Source: Archegozetes longisetosus
Lineage: Eukaryota; Arthropoda; Arachnida; Sarcoptiformes; Trhypochthoniidae
Assembly (NCBI GenBank): GCA_018873245.2
Contig: JAEMBT020000009.1
Coordinates: 12,621,112-12,685,111, forward strand
Reading direction: 5' to 3'
DNA: 64,000 nt
A model generated the notes under the pieces. The model had not been told where the DNA came from, searched no databases, and saw only the letters and a list, made by a program, of their open reading frames with translations. Below, piece by piece: positions 46,863 through 56,345 of the stretch (the stretch's first letter is position 1; the number at the start of each line of letters is the position of its first letter). The position numbers and the translations under genes are program-made.

Positions 46863-47799
46863 ATCATAAGTATTAACATTGGATTGTTTTAACAATCTGA
46901 AGCTTTCGGTACTTTTTCATATTATTTTAATCTTTTACATTTATACAAAACTTGAATTAAATGTCTTGTATCTAATTTTTCAGATCTAATCTTAAAATGT
47001 TCGTCTTATTTGAAAAGACAGTTTTGGCGATAATTTCTAAATAATACTTTACTTTCTCTAATTGACTCAATGTTTCAAAAACTAATATTTATAATAGAAA
47101 TGAACTCATAATTAATAATTATTGCAATTTAACAGCCAATGACTGGTAATCCACTTAAATTGCTTAATAAAAATGTTAAATTTATGTAGAATTTATTATT
47201 TGATCAATGACTTAAAAAGAGTTGTAATCAATTTGATAACAGCCGATATGATAGATAACACAAATTAAAATTAAAAATAAAATTCGATCGAAGTTATTTC
47301 TTTCGTATTAATTTAGTATTGAAATTTTACTAATAACACTTTCAGGTTATCGGATTTATAATCAAACATTATGTTTTAACTAATTATTTTGTAATATTTA
47401 CAACTCTATTATGAAAACCATTATTCATTACAACTACGAAAAATTGTTATAATGCAACTCCAATAGAAAAATTCTAACTTGTGACTTTCACTTGTTATAA
47501 CTCAAAGAATGTATAATATAGTTTCATGAAAATTTAAGACATCAAACAAATTTGAACATTTCTTTTTAAAACGATATTTTGTTCGTAAAAATCTATAAGT
47601 TGGTAAACCAAAATTAAGTCATGAATGCATAGACATAAATATGTCAAACAATAAATGAATAGTAATCTAATTTTAATCAAATATAACTAATTATATAACA
47701 TATGAAAAAATTGAGTTCATATTCAGAAATATAGAAACAAAGTTTGAGTAAAACTTAAAGAAATTGTAATATTAAATCAACAGTCAATCAATAGTTAAA
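46863..47799. repeat. Array flank between SDR copies 7 and 8
   Basis: The left part resumes the upstream flank of copy 7 after the hAT insertion and matches 27,100-27,500. The right part is the 3' flank of copy 8 and matches 58,300-58,480. Noncoding. Confidence 0.7.
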
Positions 47800-49188
47800 C
47801 TACATGGCCATTCCTCCTGACACCTGTACTATAGAACCAGTCATGTATGAACTTCTTGGAGATAATAAAAATGCTATTACTTCAGCCACTTCTTCCGGTT
47901 GTCCTGCTCTTCCCAGAGGTATTTGTGGTATATATCCATCTTCTTTAACTAAATATCAAGCAAACAAATAGTCAACAGAGACATCAATTAAAAGATCAGT
48001 TGGGAAAACGATACCATTTTGAGACGCAGATTCTGTCATAGGCGTCTTGATGCATCCGGGCATAACAGCATTGCAGCGAATATTATATTTTGCCATTTCT
48101 CGGGCCACAGTTCTGGTCAATCCTTCCACAGCAGCCTTTGAAGACACATAATTGCATAAGCCAGCCATTCCAATCTTTGCACTAATACTCGCCAAGTTTA
48201 CAATTGACCCCTCACTCACTTTATGGTCGATCATTAGCTTGCAGGCCAACTATTGGTACAAAGATTGAATCATCAGTTAATAAAATATATCAAACGTTAC
48301 AGCTATTGCTTGCTGATGTTGGGTCTTAAAAGTTTGAGATTCAATTTGAGGGCAGCGGCCAATTATTGCGTAATTAAGTGTAACAAAACGGTTAATCATT
48401 GGTTTAACACTTCAAAGCTTCATATTATGTCATAAAATCATATCTATGACGTTCAGATCAGTCAAACCAATCGTTTCGTTCACTCGAAACAATTTGAACA
48501 CAACTGTTATGATCACTATGACCCATATGACCATTAACACCTCTGTGACTCAAATTGTTTTGAGTAAACTCATGGTTGGTTTGACTGATTTCAACGTCAT
48601 AGAAATCATTTGATGACATAAAAGGCAACTGTAAATATGTTAAACCAATAATTTATTAGATATACCTTAATTATGCAATAACTGACCGCTGCCCCAAACT
48701 TTTAGTTACTGAAGTTTTCGTTTTAAGATAGTGTCAGCAACCCCTGGTTGCCGGCAATCGCCGTAACGAAGACTGGATTATCAGTTAACAAGACAAGAAA
48801 ATACCAAAATTCAGACCTGAGTGGCCAGAAAAGTTCCCTTAAGATTGACGTCAATAACTTTGTCGAAGTCTTCTTCTGAAATATCGATGAGCCCTGGACC
48901 ACCCAAAATTCCGGCACAGTTGACCAAAAGAGTAGCCACACTATTGTTGTAATTATCACTAACAGATTTGAACAATTGTTGGATTGATTCGCTTTTGCTG
49001 ACATCAACCTCAACAGCGATATGTTTTGATTGACTGCCGTTGGAAATCATTTGTTTGGTTTGATTAGCACCAGTTATATTGATATCTGCGATAACCACCG
49101 AAGCATTTTCTTTGGCCAAAGTTTGACAAACAGCCCGACCAATGCCTGAACCACCACCAGTGACCACTGCTATTTTATTAGAGAACAT
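47800..49188 (-). CDS. SDR copy 8, HSD17B8-like, intact, foldback in intron 1
   Basis: Exons are 48817-49188, 48015-48249 and 47800-47948 on the minus strand, encoding 251 aa. Exon 3 is three bases longer than in sisters ([13 protein letters not shown]). Landmarks are [61 protein letters not shown] and SGGMAM; the catalytic Asn, Ser, Tyr and Lys are all kept. MPGC with IKTPM is unusual, as most copies have an acidic residue before TPM. Intron 1 is 567 bases because a foldback element sits in it; intron 2 is 66 bases and contains an in-frame TGA. Closest to copies 3 and 11, and to exons 2-3 of copy 9. Substrate unknown. Confidence 0.91.
48295..48768. mobile_element. Foldback element in SDR copy 8 intron 1
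   Basis: About 474 bases. The ends CGTTAC and GTAACG open an imperfect palindrome that spans nearly the whole element: GCAGCGGCCAATTATTGCG (48,352) pairs with GCAATAACTGACCGCTGC (48,677), and CATATCTATGACGTT pairs with AACGTCATAGAAATC. Removing it restores the CATCAAAAAGACTGG sequence seen in the introns of copies 10 and 11. No target duplication is visible beyond the A-run. No coding capacity. Confidence 0.82.
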
Positions 49189-50173
49189 TTTAATAAGGAT
49201 TTTGTAGCCTTATTAATGTGTAATAAAAAACACTATAACTGCCGATATAAATATTTGCTTTCACTAATTTGTAGGGGGTTTCATTACTTCTTTAATAAGG
49301 TTCATACGGAGAGTTTATTATTGACATCTAGTCATTTAATTGGGTTTTGTATCATTTCCCCGACAATCGTTTCCCCTACAAATCAGTTCCCTGACCTATC
49401 GTTCCCCGGCTATCACTTCCCCCACACTCATTTCACATACAATCGTGTTACCAGAAATAATGAACTCACTTTCGATTGTTTATTAAAATAATGAATATAT
49501 TTAATTCTGAAATATGTAAAAATTGAAATTAATTAAAAGTTTCTCGTAGCGTCATTCTATACACCTTTTCGTTCAATCAATGCATCCTTTCATTTACACC
49601 TATTTAATTTCAGTTATCATGGGCTAACTTTATTGCTTAATTGCCATTCTTAATTCAACAGAAAGGCCAAAGTTTTTGTACTCTTTTATTAGGTATTTAT
49701 AAGTTTGTCGATGAATAGTTAAATCAGTATAGCTTACATATTAATAGATTGAAATCGTATCACAATCCGCACAATTAAATTAATTATATTTAACATAAAA
49801 TACTTTGACATAGTGTAACAAAAATGTTCGGTTTATTACAAGCAACTTATGGTGTGATCAGTTCGACTATTAATTAACCTTAAAGTGAAGTGAGTCGGAC
49901 GTGTAATTTAAGTCTTGGTTACAGTATAACGCATTTTTATTTAATTCATAGTTTATATTGCTTAGATTATGAATTTATTAAACCTCTGGTCCATCAGAAT
50001 AATTTGCATTTATTGTAAAACTTTGTTGTGATCAATTTAGTCCGAGAAATGTGTTTGAACTCAATAATAAAATGATTTTGGAGAAGATTCAATTGATTAC
50101 ATCGAATTATTTAGTCCTAAATCAAAATAGGTCAAACAATATAGGAATCAAATTTTAATCATAATATATATTC
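49189..50173. repeat. 5' flank of SDR copy 8
   Basis: Noncoding. The first 150 bases match the flanks of copies 3 and 11; the CCAAT block is degraded. A degenerate minisatellite follows at 49,351-49,456. 49,800-50,100 resembles 61,720-62,030, the 3' flank of copy 12. Confidence 0.6.
49351..49456. repeat. Degenerate 15-16-base minisatellite
   Basis: Six or seven units of the form ATCRTTTCCCCNACA (ATCATTTCCCCGACA, ATCGTTTCCCCTACA, ATCAGTTCCCTGACC and so on). It is distinctly C-rich on the + strand, and starts where the copy 8 promoter flank loses homology to its sisters. Confidence 0.7.
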
Positions 50174-50442
50174 CGTTCTATGCAGAAACGTTATAAGTCC
50201 TGTTCATTGATTACGGATTAAAAAACTTTCAAATAGTTCTATAAAATGACTAAAGTTTTGCAAATCAAAACGAAAAAGAATTTTATATTAATTTCTTAAA
50301 AAATATGGAATAAAAATAAATTTAATTCAAATATTGATTGTCATTTTAATTGTTATTTAATTTTTAATGTATTATATTTCCTAATTTTTATACATTTCTT
50401 TTATAACAATGCACAGGACTTATAACGTTTCTGCATAGAACG
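50174..50442. mobile_element. MITE with perfect 30-base inverted repeats
   Basis: 269 bases. Left end CGTTCTATGCAGAAACGTTA TAAGTCCTGT (50174-50203) is the exact inverse complement of 50413-50442. The interior is AT-rich and noncoding. Identical ends imply recent activity. The flanks (ATATATTC / TAACATATAT) do not give a clear target duplication, so the superfamily is unassigned. Confidence 0.9.
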
Positions 50443-50542
50443 TAACATATATAAATAGTTATGTAACACAAACAAAATAGATTTCATATTAAAAACATAG
50501 AAACATAATTAGAGAAACACTAAAAATAATTGTAGTATAAAA

Positions 50543-51433
50543 TCAATAGTTAAACTTCATGGCAAATCCTCCTGACACTTGTACTAGAGAACCAGTCATG
50601 TATGAACTTCTTGGAGATAATAAGAATGCTATTACTTCAGCCACTTCTTCTGGCTGTCCTGTTCTTCCCAGAGGTGTATTTCGTATATGTTCGTCTCTAA
50701 CTAAAGAAGAAGCGAACAAATGGTCAACAGAGACATCAATTAAAAGATTAGTTGGGAAAACGATACCATTTTGAGATGCAGATTCTGTCATAGGCGTCTC
50801 GATGTATCCGGGCATAACAGCATTGCAGCGAATATTAGGTTTTCCCATTTCTCGGGCTACAGTTCTGGTCAATCCTTCCACAACAGCCTTTGAAGACACA
50901 TAATTGCATAAGCCAGCCATTCCAATCTTTGCGCTAACACTCGCCAAGTTCACAATTGACCCCTCACTCACTTTATGTTCGACCATTAGCTTGCAGGCCA
51001 ACTATTGGTACAAAAGATTGAATTTTCGGTTAACAAGACACGAAAATACCAAAACTCAAACCTGAGTAACCAGAAAAGTTCCCTTAAGATTTACATCAAT
51101 AACTTTGTCGAAGTCATCTTCTAAAACATCAATAAACACTTGGCTACTCACAATTCCAGCACAATTGACCATAAGGGTGGCTACACTGTTATTGTAATTT
51201 TCACTAACAGATCTGAACAATTGTTTGATTGAATAACTTTAGGTAACATCGACCTCGACAGAGATATGTTTGAATTGACTCCCGTTGCAAATTATTTGTT
51301 TTATATCATTAGCACCAGTCATATTCAGGTCTGCGATAACCACCGAAGCATTTTCTTTGGCCAAAATTTGACAAACAGCCCGGCCGATGCCCGAACCACC
51401 TCCAGTGACCACTACTATTTTATTGGAAAACAT
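50543..51433 (-). pseudogene. SDR copy 9, mosaic, premature stop and lost stop
   Basis: Exons are 51062-51433, 50767-51001 and 50543-50700. Exon 1 is of the copy 6/10 type (IVVVTGGG, ADLNMTG) and carries TAA at codon 65 in place of the lysine of EVDVSKSE. Beyond it the frame is intact ([21 protein letters not shown]). Exons 2-3 are instead of the copy 8 type (NLASVSAKIG, TESASQN), so the gene is a recombinant with the join in or near intron 1. The usual TAG stop is mutated to AAG, adding KFNY before the next stop. Promoter and splice sites look intact. It is probably dead, although read-through or a downstream start cannot be excluded. Confidence 0.88.
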
Positions 51434-53877
51434 TTTAATAAAGTATAGTTTTAAACTTTATATAAGTACTTGGTAAGAGACACTACAATTGCAGAAATAA
51501 ATGGTTCACTTTCTCTTTGTGTAAGTTTTTGACATATTTTTATGTTGCCTCTGATTCAGTTTCAATGTGATGTTTGATAGAATTTCAATTATCCTTTCAT
51601 TAAGATGTTAAATAACTCGTTTGAGTTGACGGTTCCCTTTATGCAGATGACGTATAGTTTTAGTATATGTTTTACAAGGTTTACACTTGTTACTAAGCGG
51701 TTATGATTAATTCTAATGCAATGTTTCGATAGTTAATTATAATTTTTAATTTGAGTTTTTCGGATAAAAATATTTCTTCATTTTCATCAAATAGCCTATC
51801 ATTGATTGCGTCGAATAATAAACAACAAGAGGTGTTAAGACATTGTTCGTGTGCGAAGCCAATTCAATGTTTTAACATCTGGCCTTTGACCTCTTTAGAA
51901 AAAATCAATTTGATGTACTTGTACTAAAATTATACGGCATTTGAATAAAGAGAACCGTCAACTTAAACAAATTATTAAAAGTTGTAGTGAAATGTCAGAT
52001 CACATAAGATAAATGCGATAAGAAGACAAATTTTAAAATCAATTCAAAAATGATAATTAAAATGACAAAATGTTCTAAACTTTATTCGAAGGGCAAAATA
52101 TTTGTTGAATTTATAGAATGAATGCAATATATAAGGAAATAGATATAGAAAGCCTTCACGAACAGTTTAGGAGCTCGCGCACCAAGTTAGACCCTAATTT
52201 ACGTTATTATTTAAATCAAACTACAATTTTATAACCAATTTATAAAACAAGCCAAATACTGCATTCTTATCTAAAAAAATACTTTTCAAATATATTCTCT
52301 AAAGTGTGTGAATATATTGACAGCAATTTTTTCATTAGAGAATAGCTTTCAGTTAATTAGTACAATGTCTGAAGATTTAATTGACTTAAATGAATAATTC
52401 GCTCACGAATTGATGTTTGGAGAAGTTAAAGACTTAACAAGTGAGCAAAAACCTAAACCAAACAAAAATTGTAACAAAAGAGAATTGAGTGGAGAATAAA
52501 AATGAAAAATTAATAACTGTTCAGTTGAAAGAATATGAGAAAATAATGGAACACTCAATTTGGTTGCTGGTCGTAGTTCTGCAAAGTTTGAGTCTTGTAT
52601 TTTAATATAAGTTATTCATTTAAAGACCCGAGATTTTTATTTAGTCAATCATTATTTAAATCTTGATTTTGAAATTTGATATTTCAATTATATTGACGTC
52701 AATGTGAAATCAAATATAGTAAAATATAGCGAATTTTTATGTCTATTTTTCACAACAAAGTGAATGAATGCATCAATCAATGAGTTGTATGAATACTTAA
52801 ACTTGTATTTGGAAATACGGTTATGTGGATGTTTTTGCCGCTTTCAATATAATATTATTGACTGCTTTCAAACAAGTAATAACTTTTTGATTAAATGCAT
52901 GAATATTGTGCTCTACAGTTTTCCTTAATCAATGTCTATAGACTTTGATTTTGCAGCTCAGCTGAATAGAAACCGAATAAAAATGAATAAACCCGAACTG
53001 ATCTAACATTAACATATATAAAGCAGAAAATAGGGTTAAGACCACGCGAATCAGATATTATTGATTCTTTTTGTGAAAAATGAAGTTGAAAACGAAATTG
53101 AGTCAAAATAGAAGAGTTATGGACCCATCGTTATAAGTGCATCATACGATTAATAAGATCCGATTTATGGGGTCTTAACCTTACTTTTGCTATGTATACA
53201 TATACTTGAAACCAGAAAATTATTATTTGATTTTGACTACCTTTTAGTTCTCTAAAACTAAGTCTTTACTGAAATTATTCCCTGATTTTTGTCGATTTAT
53301 TTGCCAAATATAAAGATTAAATCGAGGGACAGAGTTTAAATGGTTTTAAGCATTAGATTATCCACAGAGCATATTATAAGAAACTTTGAAAAATGATTTT
53401 TCCTAAACTACTACAATTTTATTAAAGTATTATAGGGGTATATGCGAGAAATCGAAGACTATAGATTGAACATTGAATTGGTTCCACAAACTCACAATGC
53501 CTCTTATTCTTTTTTATTCGATGCAATCAGTGCTACACTATTTCATGAAAATCAACAAATATTAAAAAAACTCAACTTTAAAATTTTGATTAACTGTCGA
53601 AACGTTGTACAAAAATGAAACACAACAGCTTAGCAACAAATGTCAACCTTGTCAAACATGTACTAAAAATATGCGGCATTTAATTAAAGAGAACTGTCAA
53701 CTTACAAGAAATAATTAAAAGTCGTAATGATATACCAGGTCGTATAAGATGAAAGCGATAAAAAGAGGAATTTCAAAATTAATTAATATATGATAATTTT
53801 TAAAATTTAGTCAGAAAGCGCTAAACTTTATTTGAAGGGCGAAATATCTGTTGAATGTACAGAATGTATTGAATATA
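51434..53877. repeat. 5' flank unit of SDR copy 9 and adjoining duplicated DNA
   Basis: 51,465-52,450 is the inverse of 39,801-40,787 and parallels 56,377-57,400. 52,450-52,900 parallels 57,400-57,830. 52,905-53,220 is not matched elsewhere in the window. 53,380-53,877 is a second, more diverged copy of the flank unit (AAGTATTATAGGGGTATATG, TTGAAGGGCGAAATATCTGT). Noncoding. Confidence 0.65.
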
Positions 53878-54484
53878 CAGTCCGATTTTTAAAACTAAAC
53901 TCAGATTTGGGAGTTAATACTCCATCGCTTTTGAAATGTGAGTCAAGGGTGAGATAGCTTAATCACTGACTGAAATTTAAATATATATGAGAATAAACCT
54001 TTAATAATGAACTATAATCTTACAAAGTATTTGAGAACTGTAATCCTACAAAGTAGTTTAGATATGTAAAAATAAATTTATAATTAATCACAACATATGC
54101 AGAAAGTACTGACCATTATTTTCTAAACAAAGTTCAACTCTTTTAATCACATTTTCTGAAACCTTTTTAAGTGCTTCAGAACTTATTTTTTCTATTTCAT
54201 TTCTTATATTTGTCTTTAACTCTTCTAATTTTTTTGGGTTCGAGCGGTACACTTTATTTTTGAGATGAAACCATAAAAAATGAGTTTTCAAAATAAAAAT
54301 TCTTTCTTTTGTTATGAACACCGTTTTTATGATTAAAAGTGTTTTTAATTCAAAATCAATGACTATGTGATCAAATTTTGTTTTATACTTATTAAACTTA
54401 CTCATTAGTAAGATCTGATTCATCAGTAATAATAAAGAAAAATTGTTATAAAGATTTGAGTTTAGTTTTTAAAAAAACGGACAG
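53878..54484 (-). mobile_element. Tc1/mariner-type remnant with transposase C-terminus
   Basis: 607 bases flanked by TA (53876-53877 and 54485-54486). The ends are imperfect inverted repeats of about 30 bases (CAGTCCGATTTTTAAAACTA and, inverted, CTGTCCGTTTTTTTAAAAAC). On the minus strand, about 54,100-54,310 encodes a transposase tail: HFLWFHLKNKVYRSNPKKL, LKTNIRNEIEKIS, VIKRVELCLENNGQYF. The corresponding positions at about 52,133 and 57,085 in sister flanks lack the insert. The catalytic core is gone. Confidence 0.85.
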
Positions 54485-55435
54485 TATAAGGAATTAATTA
54501 TAAAAATCCTTCACAAAAAGTTTAAAAGATTGCGCACCAAATTATGCTCTAACTAATATTATTATTTAAATCAAAATAGTTTTGCTTTTATTAATCCCAA
54601 GCTGGGGCGTTCTGAGCAAATTTTTAAGGGTTTATTTACTGATTGAGTTACTGATATTTTTTATGTTAATAAAGAGGCTAAAATTGATATTTTCTGCTTA
54701 TGACCTTGAGCTCCAACTCATTAAATATGTTGGGAAATTTTCAAAGCTCAAAAATTTTAAATTCAAATACAAGAAAACTGTTGAAGATTTTTGAAATTTT
54801 TTTCTCTAAAAATATCATTAAAATCAATCATTTTCACCACTTAAATATAAAATTTGTTGATTCAGAGATTAAAATTATATAATGAAAAAAACTTTCAAAA
54901 GTTTTAAAAATATGGCGCCCCAAAAGACCCAAACAAAAAATCAAAGTATTTGTGAGATCTAAGAGTGAACTTTATTTTTATTCGAAGATCGGGTTGGGCC
55001 TTTGGGGCACCATAGTTAAAAAGACGAAAATCTCTCAATAATAATTTTAGTTGTTTTTTTTATGTAGATGGATGTTTAAAATATTTTTAAGATCAATCTA
55101 CTCAAAATCTTATTCAAACACAAGTTTCTGTCAAAGAAACATTGATTATTCTCTTGCAATTAATTTTTGAACGTCTAAACCCTGAAAATTCAAGCAACAC
55201 ATTATAGACTTTTGCATCAAAATTAATACACAAACTACTTTCAATTTTAATCAGATTCATCTAAATAAAATTAATAATAGTGAACGTTTCGAAAAGTATA
55301 CTGATTTTATTGTTCTATAAAAAATACTAGTTAATACATATCTGAGGGGCCGGGGCTAATTTCATTTCGGAACTCCTGATTGAGTAATGTTTAAAATAAC
55401 TGTAATATAAAATCGATAGTTATTCAACAGTTAAA
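54485..55435. repeat. 3' flank of SDR copy 10
   Basis: Noncoding. 54,780-55,435 is the inverse of 42,821-43,480. 54,575-54,660 (GCTTTTATTAATCCCAAGCT and GAGCAAATTTTTAAGGGTTT) recurs at 60,780-60,850 and 37,985-38,035. The two + strand open frames at 54,582-54,882 are AT-rich chance frames. Confidence 0.65.
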
Positions 55436-56345
55436 CTACATGGCCAGTCCTCCTGACACTTGTACTATAGAACCAGTTATGTATGAACTTTTTGGAGATA
55501 ATAAGAATACTATCGCTTCAGCCACTTCTTCCGGCTGTCCTTTTCTTCCAAGAGGTGTTTGTAGTATAAGTTCGTCTTTAACTAAAGATCAAACAAACGA
55601 ATAGTGAACAGAAATATCAACTGAAAGATAAATTGAGAAAATAATACATTTTTGAGGCAAAGAATCTGTCATAGGCGTCTCGACGCATCCAGACATAACA
55701 GTATTGCAGCGAATATTATATTTTCCCATTTCTCGGGCCACAGTTCTGGTCAATCCTTCCATAGCACATTTTGAAGCCACATAATGACATGCGCCGATGT
55801 TTCCAATTTTTGAGCCAACGCTGGACACGTTTACAATTGATCCATCACTGACTTTGTGATCGATCATTAGCTTACAGGCCAACTGTTGGTAAAAAAGATT
55901 GAACTATCAGTTAATAAAATACATCAAAAAGACTGGATTATCAGTTAACAAGACAAGAAACTACAAATATTTAGACCTGAGTCGCCAGAAAAGTTCCCTT
56001 GAGATTTACATCGATGACTTTATCGAAGTCTTCTTCTGACATATCAATAAGCTCTTGGATAAAACCAATGCCGGCACAATTGACTAAAAGAGTGGCCACA
56101 TTATTGTAATTTTCGCCAACAGATTTGAACAATTGTTTGATTGATTCGCTTTTGCTCACATCGACCTCAACGGCGATATGTTTTGATTGACTGCCGTTGG
56201 AAATGATTTGTTTGGTTTGATTAGCACCAGTCATATTCAGGTCTGCGATGACCACCGAAGCATTTTCTTTGGCCAAAATTTGACAAACAGCCCGACCAAT
56301 ACCCGAACCACCTCCAGTGACCACTACTATTTTATTGGAAAACAT
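55436..56345 (-). CDS. SDR copy 10, HSD17B8-like, intact frame
   Basis: Exons are 55977-56345, 55648-55882 and 55436-55581 on the minus strand, encoding 249 aa with correct phases. Exon 1 is nearly the same as in copy 6 (IVVVTGGG, ADLNMTGAN, one-codon-short GENYNNVAT). In exon 2 the first half (VSSVGSKIGNIGACHYVASK) resembles copy 2, while the second half (NTVMSGCVETPMTDSLPQK) equals copy 12, a mosaic. The catalytic Asn, Ser, Tyr and Lys are kept. The conserved PG motif is SG and the residue before the Tyr is His instead of Asn. These are unusual for an SDR and may alter activity. A TATA box lies 31 bases upstream. Intron 1 is 94 bases. Likely expressed; catalytic competence uncertain. Confidence 0.88.

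Noticed and set aside
54582-54882. Two overlapping + strand frames of 60-70 codons
   Set aside because: Very AT-rich chance frames in duplicated SDR flank; the sister flanks do not keep them open.
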